Source: Chromatiaceae bacterium (GTDB lineage Bacteria > Pseudomonadota > Gammaproteobacteria > Chromatiales > Chromatiaceae). Taken from it: a DNA stretch of 64,000 nt. The stretch spans positions 930,001-994,000 of the forward strand of contig JADKCI010000002.1 of the NCBI GenBank assembly GCA_016714645.1, given 5' to 3'. The translations under genes were made by a program, and so were the position numbers. The notes beneath the pieces were generated by a model. That model did no database searches, had not been told where the DNA came from, and worked only from the letters and a program-made list of their open reading frames with translations. Every line of letters starts with the position of its first letter. The first letter of the stretch is position 1. Positions 52,956 through 61,354 of the stretch are shown here, in pieces.

Positions 52956-53034
52956 CCTGAAACGTGCTCGTGAAGGCTTCCCATGGCGGGGACCCTCTCC
53001 CGGTGCGCCCTATTCCCTCGATGCCCAGCAAGTG

Positions 53035-54597
53035 ATGTCCAGCATGATGACCAACCCTAAGCCCGCCCACGCCTCCTGGCGGGCCACCCTGCGTCCCTTT
53101 CTCGATAGCCGCGTCATCGCCATGTGTTTTCTCGGCTTTTCCGCCGGGATTCCGCTGCTGCTGATCTTTTCCTCTCTGTCCCTCTGGCTGCGTGAGGCGG
53201 GAGTGGATCGCGGGGCGGTGACCTTCTTCAGTTGGGCGGCCCTGGGCTACTCCTTCAAATTTGTCTGGGCACCGCTCATCGACCGCCTGCCGCTGCCGCT
53301 GCTGACGCGCTGGCTGGGTCGCCGCCGCGCCTGGCTGCTCGTCGCTCAACTGGCTATCGCCAGCGCTATCCTGCTTATGGCGGCCATAGACCCGGCACAG
53401 GGGGGCAGCAGTCTGACCCGCATGGCCCTGGCGGCGGTGCTGCTTGGATTCTCGGCGGCGACCCAGGACATCGTCATCGATGCCTATCGTATCGAGGCGG
53501 CGGAGACCAGCCTTCAGGCCATGATGTCGGCGACCTACATCGCCGGCTATCGGGTCGGCATGGTGGTCTCGGGGGCGGGCGCCCTCTATCTGGCCGCCGC
53601 CCTGGGTTCAACCGCCGAGCAGTATGTCTTCGCGGCCTGGCGCTGGACCTACATCGCCATGGCCGGGGCCATGCTGATGGGTATCGCCACCACCCTCCTG
53701 ATCCCCGAGCCGGTATCCGGGCGGCTGGCTACCCGGCGCTACGGGGCCTGGGATTACTTCCGGCTGGTGATCGTCTTCGCCAGCGCGGCCACGGCCTTCG
53801 TGGCGACCTTCTTCCTGAGCGGTGGCGTCTTCGCGGCCCTCCAGGGGCCGATGGGGCAGGGGCCCTTGGCCGGCTTCCTGGTGGAAAGCCTGCATTTCCT
53901 GGTGGCGATCCTGATGGCGGGGCTGACCGGCTGGCTGCTGGTGCGGTGGGGGGTGGTGGACCAGGCCATGGCCCGGGAGACCTGGGTCGCGCCCGTCCAG
54001 GACTTCTTCGGTCGCTATGGCACCCGCGCGGCCCTGCTGCTCCTGGCCCTGATCGGCCTGTACCGCATCTCGGACATCGTGTTGGGGGTGATTTCCAATG
54101 TTTTTTATCAGGACATGGGCTTCACCAAGAACCAGATCGCCACGGCGGTCAAGACCTTTGGCGTCGTCGTCAGTATCGCGGGCGGCCTGCTTGGCGGTCT
54201 GATGGCCAACCGCTTCGGGGTCATGCGTATCCTCATGCTCGGCGCCATCCTCTCGGCGGCGACCAATCTCATTTACGTCTGGCTGGCCTGGGTGGGTAAT
54301 GATGCCGCGGTCCTCTATCTGGCCGTGGCGGCGGACAATCTGGCGGCGGGACTCGCCAGCGCCGCCTTTGTCGCCTTTCTGTCGAGCCTGACCAGCGTCG
54401 CCTTTACCGCCGTCCAGTACGCCATTTTCAGCTCCCTGATGACCCTGCTACCCAAGGTATTGGGCGGCTATTCAGGCACCATGGTCGAGGCCATCGGCTA
54501 TCCGGCCTTCTTTGTCTTTACCACCCTGATCGGTGTACCCGTGCTGCTGCTGGTCTGGCTGGCGGGACGGCACCTGCAGGCCAGACCAGTTCCATAA
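53035..54597 (+). CDS. AmpG-like MFS permease
   Basis: AmpG imports anhydro-muropeptides for cell wall recycling. The product of 520 residues has 12-14 hydrophobic helices. Signatures are FLGFSAGIPLLLIFSSLSLWLREAG, WAPLIDRLPLP, GFSAATQDIVIDAYRIE and YIAGYRVGMVVSGAGALYL, all characteristic of AmpG. ATG 53035 (MSSMMTNPKPAHASWR) is taken as start; 53044 or 53047 are alternatives. The upstream frame into phaC is not coding. Confidence 0.85.
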   Translation: MSSMMTNPKPAHASWRATLRPFLDSRVIAMCFLGFSAGIPLLLIFSSLSLWLREAGVDRGAVTFFSWAALGYSFKFVWAPLIDRLPLPLLTRWLGRRRAWLLVAQLAIASAILLMAAIDPAQGGSSLTRMALAAVLLGFSAATQDIVIDAYRIEAAETSLQAMMSATYIAGYRVGMVVSGAGALYLAAALGSTAEQYVFAAWRWTYIAMAGAMLMGIATTLLIPEPVSGRLATRRYGAWDYFRLVIVFASAATAFVATFFLSGGVFAALQGPMGQGPLAGFLVESLHFLVAILMAGLTGWLLVRWGVVDQAMARETWVAPVQDFFGRYGTRAALLLLALIGLYRISDIVLGVISNVFYQDMGFTKNQIATAVKTFGVVVSIAGGLLGGLMANRFGVMRILMLGAILSAATNLIYVWLAWVGNDAAVLYLAVAADNLAAGLASAAFVAFLSSLTSVAFTAVQYAIFSSLMTLLPKVLGGYSGTMVEAIGYPAFFVFTTLIGVPVLLLVWLAGRHLQARPVP

Positions 54598-54925
54598 CAG
54601 GCCCGGCCCTAGATAATGTGGATATTCAGGGCCTGGAGCAATAACCACCTAAAATAGCAGTAAAAATCTCGAAGGATTATCCAGAGATTAAATCGGGATT
54701 GCTGCGGCGCACCAAATATGCGATTGTTACGACGTTAAAGGCAGGCGGCGATAGGTCAGGCCAAGGAGTCCCCTAGACATGCTCTGCTCTCTTCGACTCG
54801 CGCCAGGTGGCTGACAACAGCGCCAGGCGCGGCTCGACAGTGGCACCTCGGGTGCCGCTTGCGGCTTGGGGCTGGACCAGGAAGGACAGGTCCCGAGGTT
54901 TGGTTAAAAAAACCGGAATGTAACG
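54598..54925. other. Intergenic region upstream of the sdh operon
   Basis: A 328-base stretch without a supported gene. It must hold the sdh promoter, but no clear -35/-10 pair was found. A small hairpin, GGCACC-TCG-GGTGCC, lies near 54841-54855. Two moderately AT-rich segments occur at 54640-54700. Confidence 0.4.
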
Positions 54926-55306
54926 ATGATTACCACCCAAAAACGACCTTTCTTTCTAAATTTAATGGTGATCAGGCTCCCGGTGGCGGGGGTCATGTCG
55001 ATTGGTCACCGCATCAGCGGCGTGGCCATGGTCCTCACCCTGCCCTATTTCATCCATATCCTGGCCCTCTCGGTGTCCAACCCGGCGGGTTTTGACGCGG
55101 CGGCAACAATGGTTGCCAGTTGGCCCTTCAAGGCCTTTCTGTTCCTCTTCCTGTGGGCGCTGATGCACCATTTTCTGGCGGGCATCCGCTATCTGATGCT
55201 TGATATCGATGTCGGCATCGAGAAGCCTCTGTACCGGCAAACGGCCTGGGGGGTGCTGGCGGGTGGCCCGGTCCTGGCCCTCATCCTGTTGGGAGCACTG
55301 TCATGA
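54926..55306 (+). CDS. sdhC: Succinate dehydrogenase cytochrome b556 subunit
   Basis: The 126-residue membrane anchor has three helices. RPFFLNLMVIRLPVAGVMSIGHRISG includes the conserved SxxHR-like quinone-site segment, and LMHHFLAGIRYLMLDIDVG has the His that ligates heme b. It overlaps sdhD by 4 bases and begins the sdhCDAB operon. Confidence 0.93.
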   Translation: MITTQKRPFFLNLMVIRLPVAGVMSIGHRISGVAMVLTLPYFIHILALSVSNPAGFDAAATMVASWPFKAFLFLFLWALMHHFLAGIRYLMLDIDVGIEKPLYRQTAWGVLAGGPVLALILLGALS

Positions 55307-55638
55307 GCCGTCAAGCCTCGGGACTGCGGGCCTGGATTTTCCAGCGCGTGACCGCGATCGCCCTGCTGCTGTACTTTCCCTATCTCCTCCTCTCCCTAGC
55401 CTTTGGGCCGCCGGCGAATCACGCCGAATGGATGGCCTGGCTGAGCCAGCCCCTGGTCGGCATAGGCTTCCTGATCTTCGTCGGCCTGCTCTTGCTCCAT
55501 GCCTGGGTTGGCGTGCGTGACGCCATCATCGACTATGTGCACCCCACCGCCATCCGCGTCACGGCCCTGAGCCTGCTGGCGCTGGGACTGATTGGCTGCG
55601 GCCTCTGGGCCCTCAAAGTCATCGTCCTGGTGGGCTAG
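55303..55638 (+). CDS. sdhD: Succinate dehydrogenase membrane anchor subunit D
   Basis: The 111-residue protein has three helices; SGLRAWIFQRVTAIALLLYFPYLL is the SdhD-type start and LLHAWVGVRDAIIDYVHP carries the heme and quinone region. It starts within the last codons of sdhC and ends 30 bases before sdhA. Confidence 0.92.
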   Translation: MSRQASGLRAWIFQRVTAIALLLYFPYLLLSLAFGPPANHAEWMAWLSQPLVGIGFLIFVGLLLLHAWVGVRDAIIDYVHPTAIRVTALSLLALGLIGCGLWALKVIVLVG

Positions 55639-55668
55639 GGCCAGGCGAGAACTGAATGCGAGAATGAT

Positions 55669-57430
55669 ATGTCATTAAACAAGCGAAACTTCGACGCCCT
55701 GATCGTGGGCGCGGGCGGGGCCGGGCTCAACGCGGCGATCCAACTGGCCAACGCCGATCTGCGCGTGGCGGTGGTCTCCAAGGTGTTCCCGACCCGCTCC
55801 CATACGGTCGCCGCCCAGGGTGGGGTCAACGCCGCCCTGGCCAACGTCCTGCCGGACAACTGGCATTGGCACATGTTCGATACCGTCAAGGGATCGGACT
55901 ACCTGGGTGACCAGGATGCCATCGAGTTCATGTGCCGGGAGGCCATCCCCACCGTCTACGAGCTGGAACATGCGGGGGTGCCCTTTTCCCGCACGGACAA
56001 TGGCAAGATCTACCAGCGTCCCTTCGGTGGCATGACCCAAAACTTTGGCGGCGACCAGGCCGCCCGCACCTGCGCCGCAGCGGACCGTACCGGTCACGCC
56101 ATCCTCCATACCCTCTATCAGCAGAACCTCCGCGCCAAGACCCACTTCTTCGATGAGTTCTTCGCCCTGGATCTGATCAAGGACGCCGAGGGCGTGATTT
56201 GCGGCGCCCTGGTCCTGGAGATCGAGACCGGCGAGCCCCTGCTGATCGAGGCCAAGACCACCCTGCTGGCCACCGGCGGCTGCGGTCAGGTGTTCCGCAC
56301 CACCTCCAACGCTCACATCAACACCGGCGATGGCATGGCCATGGCCCTGCGCGCCGGCGTGCCCCTGATGGACATGGAGTTTTTCCAGTTTCATCCCACC
56401 GGTATCGCGGGCAAGGGGATGCTGATCACCGAGGGCGTCCGTGGCGAGGGCGGTTATCTTCTCAACGGGCGTGGGGAACGCTTCATGGAGCGCTATGCCC
56501 CCAAGGCCAAGGATCTCGCCAGCCGCGACGTGGTCTCCCGCTCCATTGTCACCGAGATCAAGGAGGGGCGTGGCGCTGGGCCCCAAGGCCGATCACGTCC
56601 TCCTCAAGCTGGATCACCTGGGCGAGAGCGTCATCGCCAAGCGCCTGCCGGGCATCCGCGAGAGCAGCCGTATCTTCGCCGGCGTCGATCCCGTGGTCGA
56701 GCCCATTCCGGTCTTCCCCACCGCCCACTACCTTATGGGGGGTATCCCCACCGACCGCTTTGGCCGCGTCATGACGCCGGCTGGTGCCGGCGAGGATGCG
56801 GTACCGGGGCTCTACGCCGCCGGTGAATGCGCCTGCGCCTCGGTCCATGGCGCCAACCGCCTGGGCGGCAACTCCCTGCTCGACATCCTGGTCTTTGGCC
56901 GCCTGGCGGGCAAGAACATCATTGATTACGTCAAGGAAAACCCCTTCCATCGCACCATCGATCCCGCCAGCCTGGATGGGGTCATGTCGCGGCTGTCGCG
57001 GTGGGATCAGCGGGGCAAGGGCCCGAGCGTCCACGAGACCCGCGAGAAGCTGACCCGCTGCATGGAGGATCATGCCGGCGTCTTCCGCACCGAGGAGATC
57101 ATGTCCGAGGGCCTGGATAAGATGAAGGAGATCCGCGCCGCCTTCGGCGAGGTGCGGCTCACCGACCACTCCAAGGTCTTCAACACCGCCCGCATCGAGG
57201 CCCTGGAACTCGAGAATCTGCTTGATGTGGGCATGGCCATCGCCGCCTCCGCCCTCACGCGTCAGGAAAGCCGCGGCGCCCATTCGCGTCCCGACTTCCC
57301 CAAGCGCGATGATGTCAACTGGATGAAACACACCCTCTACTTCCAGGAGGGTGACCGGCTGGACTACAAGCCGGTGCGGACCAAGCCCCTGACGGTGGAG
57401 AGTTTCCCGCCGAAAGAGCGCGTCTATTGA
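55669..57430 (+). CDS. sdhA: Succinate dehydrogenase flavoprotein subunit, with a one-base frame change
   Basis: SdhA holds the covalent FAD and oxidises succinate. It starts FDALIVGAGGAGLNAAIQLA, has the flavinylation segment FPTRSHTVAAQGGVNAAL with the FAD-linked His, and FHPTGIAGKGMLITEGVRGEGG. The frame breaks at GGGCCCC (56578-56584); one base fewer gives EGRGAGPKADHVLLKLDHLGE and on to HGANRLGGNSLLDILVFGR and the normal C-terminus at 57430. About 587 residues when repaired. Most likely a sequencing error, since sdhC, D and B are intact. Confidence 0.92.
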
Positions 57431-57448
57431 GCCAGGTGGAGGGAAAAC

Positions 57449-58141
57449 ATGAAATTCCGTGTCTATCGCTATGATCCCGAGCTGGGCCAGAAGCCCCGCA
57501 TGCAGGAATTCGAGGTCGAGACCCATCGCGGCATGATGCTGCGCGATGCCCTCAAGGCCATCAAGGCCCAGGACGAGACCTTCGCCTTCCGTCACTCCTG
57601 CGGCGAGGGTGTCTGCGGTTCCGATGGCGTCAACGTCAATGGCACCAACAAGCTCGCCTGTGTCACCGCTATCGCCGATCTCAAGGAACCGATCGAGGTG
57701 CGGCCCTTCCCGGGGCGGCCCGTCGTCCGCGACCTGGTCGTGGACATGACCCAGTTCTATGAGCAATACAAGGCCGTGGAACCCTGGCTCAAGCGCAAGG
57801 AACCCACGCCCGAGCAGGAGATTCCGCAGTCACCCGCGGACCGCGACAAGCTGGATGGCCTCTACGAGTGCATCATGTGCGGCTGTTGTTCCACCTTCTG
57901 CCCCTCCTTCTGGTGGAACCCGGATAAGTTTCTCGGTCCCCAGGCCCTGCTCACGGCCTATCGGTTCCTCGCCGACAGCCGTGACCAGGCCAGCGCCGAG
58001 CGCATGGACTTCCTGGAGGGCCCCTACAAGCTCTTCCGCTGCCATAGCATCATGAACTGCGTCGAGGTCTGCCCCAAGGGCCTCAATCCCACCAAGGCCA
58101 TCGGCCACATCAAGGAAATGATGTTGAAGGACTCGGTCTGA
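57449..58141 (+). CDS. sdhB: Succinate dehydrogenase iron-sulfur subunit
   Basis: SdhB transfers electrons from FAD to quinone through three clusters. The 230-residue protein has the [2Fe-2S] motif SCGEGVCGSDGVNVNGTNKLAC, the [4Fe-4S] CIMCGCCSTFCPSFWW and the [3Fe-4S] CHSIMNCVEVCPKGLNP. GGAGGG-type ribosome site before ATG 57449. Ends the operon. Confidence 0.96.
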   Translation: MKFRVYRYDPELGQKPRMQEFEVETHRGMMLRDALKAIKAQDETFAFRHSCGEGVCGSDGVNVNGTNKLACVTAIADLKEPIEVRPFPGRPVVRDLVVDMTQFYEQYKAVEPWLKRKEPTPEQEIPQSPADRDKLDGLYECIMCGCCSTFCPSFWWNPDKFLGPQALLTAYRFLADSRDQASAERMDFLEGPYKLFRCHSIMNCVEVCPKGLNPTKAIGHIKEMMLKDSV

Positions 58142-58162
58142 GCACCTATTGGCTTTAAAGCT

Positions 58163-58196
58163 GGCGGGTTCCCGCGATCTGGCGTTGGAACCCGCC
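58163..58196 (+). terminator. Stem-loop after sdhB
   Basis: A 10-bp perfect stem GGCGGGTTCC/GGAACCCGCC with a 14-base loop, 21 bases after the sdhB stop. The U-tract is poor, so termination is likely but not certain. Confidence 0.55.
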
Positions 58197-58349
58197 CCCC
58201 ATATCATCCTGTTTGAGCCTCCCTGCTTCTTCGTGATCCCGGGGCCTGCCTGTGCGTCCGGTTCCGCAATTTTTCTCGAACAAGGGGTAAATCTGGTCTC
58301 GGATTAATGGGATCAAGGATTTTTTCGTCCCCGCCTGAGTCTTGGCTTT

Positions 58350-58358
58350 TGCTAAAAT
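58350..58358 (+). promoter_or_regulatory. Extended -10 promoter element upstream of gltX
   Basis: TGCTAAAAT provides a TGn extension before TAAAAT, 33 bases before the gltX start. No -35 of good quality was seen. Confidence 0.4.
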
Positions 58359-58391
58359 CGCTTCCTTCCGTCCCATGCCCCCTGGATAGCC

Positions 58392-59807
58392 ATGACCGTC
58401 CGTACCCGTTTCGCCCCTTCCCCGACTGGCTATCTGCATGTGGGAGGCGCCCGTACCGCCTTGTTTTCCTATCTCTTTGCCCGCCGGCATGGGGGGCGCT
58501 TCATCCTGCGCATCGAGGACACGGACCTGGAGCGGTCCACGGCGGAGTCGGTCAACGCCATCCTGGAGGGCATGGCCTGGCTGGGGCTGGAGTATGACGA
58601 GGGGCCCTTCTACCAGACCCATCGCTTCGACCGCTACAACCAGGTCATCGACGAACTCCTGGCCAAGGGCCTGGCCTATCGTTGCGACTGCCCGAAAGAA
58701 CGGCTGGACGCCCTGCGCGAGGAACAGATGGCGGCCAAGCTCAAACCGCGCTACGACGGCCTCTGTCGTCATCGCGACCTGGACCCGAGCCAGCCCCACG
58801 TCATCCGCTTCCGTAACCCGGATACGGGCCAGGTGGTGGTGGATGACCTGATCCGGGGGTCCATGGCCTTCGATAACCGGGAACTGGACGACCTCATCAT
58901 CCGCCGCAGCGATGGCGCCCCCACCTACAACCTGACGGTGGTGGTCGATGACGCCGATATGGCCATTACCCACGTCATCCGCGGTGACGACCACATCAAT
59001 AACACCCCGCGCCAGATCAATATCCTGCGCGCCCTGGGCAAGGAGCCGCCGCATTACGCCCATGTCCCCATGATCCTGGGCGACGATGGCTCGCGCCTGT
59101 CCAAGCGCCATGGCGCCGTCAGCGTGGTGGCCTACCGGGACCAGGGCTATCTGCCCGAGGCCCTGCTCAATTACCTAGTGCGCCTGGGCTGGTCCCACGG
59201 CGATCGGGAGATCTTCTCCCTGGAGGAGATGGTCGAGCTTTTTGACATCGGCCAGGTCAACAAGGCGGCCGCGGCCTTTAACACCGACAAACTGGACTGG
59301 CTCAACCAGCACTACATTCAGCACGCGGATCCCCGGCGTATCGCCCACCTGCTGCGGCCCCATCTGGGGGATCTGGGGATCGATCCCGCCGAGGGCGCCG
59401 ACCTGACAAGCGTCGTCGCGGCCCAGGCCGCCCGCGCCAAGACCCTGGTGGAACTGGCGCGTATCAGCGCCTTTGTTTATCGGGATTTTGACGATTACGA
59501 GGAGGGCGCGGCCAAGAAGCACCTGGGCCCGGTGGCGGCGGAACCCCTGGAGCGCCTGCGCGACCGCCTGGACATGCTTGCCCTGGAGGACTGGGAACCG
59601 GTGACCCTGGAACATACCGTGCACCGGGTCGCCGAGGAACTGGGACTGAATCTGGGCAAGGTCGCCCAGCCTCTGCGCGTCGCCGCCGTCGGCCGGGCCG
59701 CCTCGCCGGGCATCGACATCACCCTGCACCTGGTCGGCAAGGAGGCGACCCTGCGCCGCATCGACCGGGCGCTGGCCTACATCCGCCAAGGAGCCGCGGT
59801 GGTCTGA
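58392..59807 (+). CDS. gltX: Glutamate--tRNA ligase
   Basis: GltX charges tRNA-Glu (and provides Glu-tRNA for tetrapyrrole synthesis). The 471-residue class I enzyme has the HIGH motif as HVGG in APSPTGYLHVGGART (residues 16-19) and the KMSKS equivalent L-S-K-R at 236-239. RIEDTDLERS and HVIRGDDHINNTPRQ are also typical. Full length. Confidence 0.96.
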   Translation: MTVRTRFAPSPTGYLHVGGARTALFSYLFARRHGGRFILRIEDTDLERSTAESVNAILEGMAWLGLEYDEGPFYQTHRFDRYNQVIDELLAKGLAYRCDCPKERLDALREEQMAAKLKPRYDGLCRHRDLDPSQPHVIRFRNPDTGQVVVDDLIRGSMAFDNRELDDLIIRRSDGAPTYNLTVVVDDADMAITHVIRGDDHINNTPRQINILRALGKEPPHYAHVPMILGDDGSRLSKRHGAVSVVAYRDQGYLPEALLNYLVRLGWSHGDREIFSLEEMVELFDIGQVNKAAAAFNTDKLDWLNQHYIQHADPRRIAHLLRPHLGDLGIDPAEGADLTSVVAAQAARAKTLVELARISAFVYRDFDDYEEGAAKKHLGPVAAEPLERLRDRLDMLALEDWEPVTLEHTVHRVAEELGLNLGKVAQPLRVAAVGRAASPGIDITLHLVGKEATLRRIDRALAYIRQGAAVV

Positions 59808-59868
59808 TGCCCACCCGGTCCGCCGTGCCGCTGGCATTGCCGCGTCCCCGCGCCGCCAGGTTGCCAGA

Positions 59869-61341
59869 ATGAACTCAGTCCCCGTCCTAAGCATCCTGCT
59901 GCTGTTCCCGGTATTTGGCGCCCTGCTGGTGGGCATGCTACCGGGTGGTCGCATCGCCCTCATCCGCTGGACCGCCATCCTCGTCGCGCTCCTGACGCTG
60001 GTCCTGGCCTGGGGCCTGCTGGGGTGGTTCGACGCCCGGGCGGGGGGCGTTCAGTGGTTCGAGCACTATAGCTGGAATCCCCGCATGGGCACGGCCATTG
60101 CCCTGGGCCTCGACGGTTTTTCCCTGCCCATGGTGCTGCTGGCGACCCTCCTGTGCCTGGTCGCCCTCCTGGCCTCGCGGGGCATCCGGGAGCGAGTCAA
60201 GGGTTACTATGCCCTGATGCTGATCCTAGAATCGGCCACCCTCGGCGTCTTCATGGCCCAGGACTGGTCCATCTTCTATGTCTTCTGGGAACTGGTCCTG
60301 ATCCCCCTCTTCTTTCTCATCGACGGTTGGGGCGGCAAAAACCGCCATGGCGCGGCGCTGAACTTTGTCCTCTACACCATGGGCGGTTCCGTCTTTATGC
60401 TGATCGCCCTGCTGGTGGTCTTCGATGCCGTGGGTGTCCATTCCTTCGCCATGGCGGACCTGGCCGCGGGTGGACCGGGCCTGAACCGGGAGACCCAGGT
60501 CATGATCTTTCTGGGTCTGCTCGTGGGCTTCGGGGTCAAGATGCCCATCTTCCCCATCCACGGCTGGCTGCCCCTGGCCCACGTCGAGGCCCCGAGCCCG
60601 GTCTCCATCCTGCTTTCGGGCATCCTGCTCAAGATGGGCTCCTATGGCCTAATCCGGGCCGCCCAGATGTTGCCGGAGGCCGTGCTGGCGCTCCAGACCC
60701 TGCTGGTAGTCCTGGCCATGATCAGCCTCCTTTACGGCGGCCTGCTGGCCTGGCGCCAGACGGACCTCAAGGCCATGGTGGCCTATTCCTCGGTGAGCCA
60801 CATGGGGGTGGTGCTGCTGGGTATCGCCGCCCTCAACGTCGCCGGTCTCACCGGGGCCTTGTTGCAGATGGTGGCCCACGGACTGGTGGCGGGAGCCCTC
60901 TTCCTGCTCATCGGCCTCCTCTATGAGCGGACCCACACCCGGGAGATCGGCCATTACAGCTCCCTGGTGCGGGTCATGCCGCGCTTTGCTTTCTTCACCA
61001 TCCTGGCTTTCGTTGCCGCCGTCGGCCTGCCGGGGACGGCGGGTTTCATCGCCGAGCTCCATGCCCTGATCGGCGGCTTCCAGGTCTGGGGGGGCTGGGT
61101 GGCGATTCTGAGCCTGGGCGTCCTCATCAGCGCCGCCTACGCCATCCGCACCGTCGGCCGCCTCTTCACGGGGCCCGTGCGCCCGGAGATGGCGGGGGTG
61201 CCAGACCTGGGACCCACGGAATTACTGGCCGCGGGGGTGCTCACCGCCGGTTTCCTGCTACTGGGCCTCTTTCCCGCCGCCATTCTGCAGCTCGTAGGGG
61301 CCAGCGTGGCCCGTTTTGGCGCGGTACTCGCGGCCTCCTGA
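59869..61341 (+). CDS. NuoM-like proton-conducting membrane protein, likely partner of DabA
   Basis: The 490-residue protein has about 14 helices and belongs to the complex I/Mrp antiporter family (PF00361). Key residues include E121 in LILESATLGVF, E141 in FYVFWELVLIPLF (matching the essential TM5 Glu of NuoM) and the Lys in GFGVKMPIFPIHGWLPLAHVEAPSPVS. No other nuo genes are present; the next gene, 13 bases downstream, is dabA. In DAB systems the partner DabB is also from this superfamily. The closer match to NuoM than to NuoL is noteworthy. Confidence 0.82.
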   Translation: MNSVPVLSILLLFPVFGALLVGMLPGGRIALIRWTAILVALLTLVLAWGLLGWFDARAGGVQWFEHYSWNPRMGTAIALGLDGFSLPMVLLATLLCLVALLASRGIRERVKGYYALMLILESATLGVFMAQDWSIFYVFWELVLIPLFFLIDGWGGKNRHGAALNFVLYTMGGSVFMLIALLVVFDAVGVHSFAMADLAAGGPGLNRETQVMIFLGLLVGFGVKMPIFPIHGWLPLAHVEAPSPVSILLSGILLKMGSYGLIRAAQMLPEAVLALQTLLVVLAMISLLYGGLLAWRQTDLKAMVAYSSVSHMGVVLLGIAALNVAGLTGALLQMVAHGLVAGALFLLIGLLYERTHTREIGHYSSLVRVMPRFAFFTILAFVAAVGLPGTAGFIAELHALIGGFQVWGGWVAILSLGVLISAAYAIRTVGRLFTGPVRPEMAGVPDLGPTELLAAGVLTAGFLLLGLFPAAILQLVGASVARFGAVLAAS

Positions 61342-61354
61342 AGGGGATCGAACC

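Noticed and set aside
59869..61341. Part of a complex I (nuo) operon
   Set aside because: No other nuo gene lies in the window and the downstream neighbour is dabA, so a carbon-uptake role is more likely.
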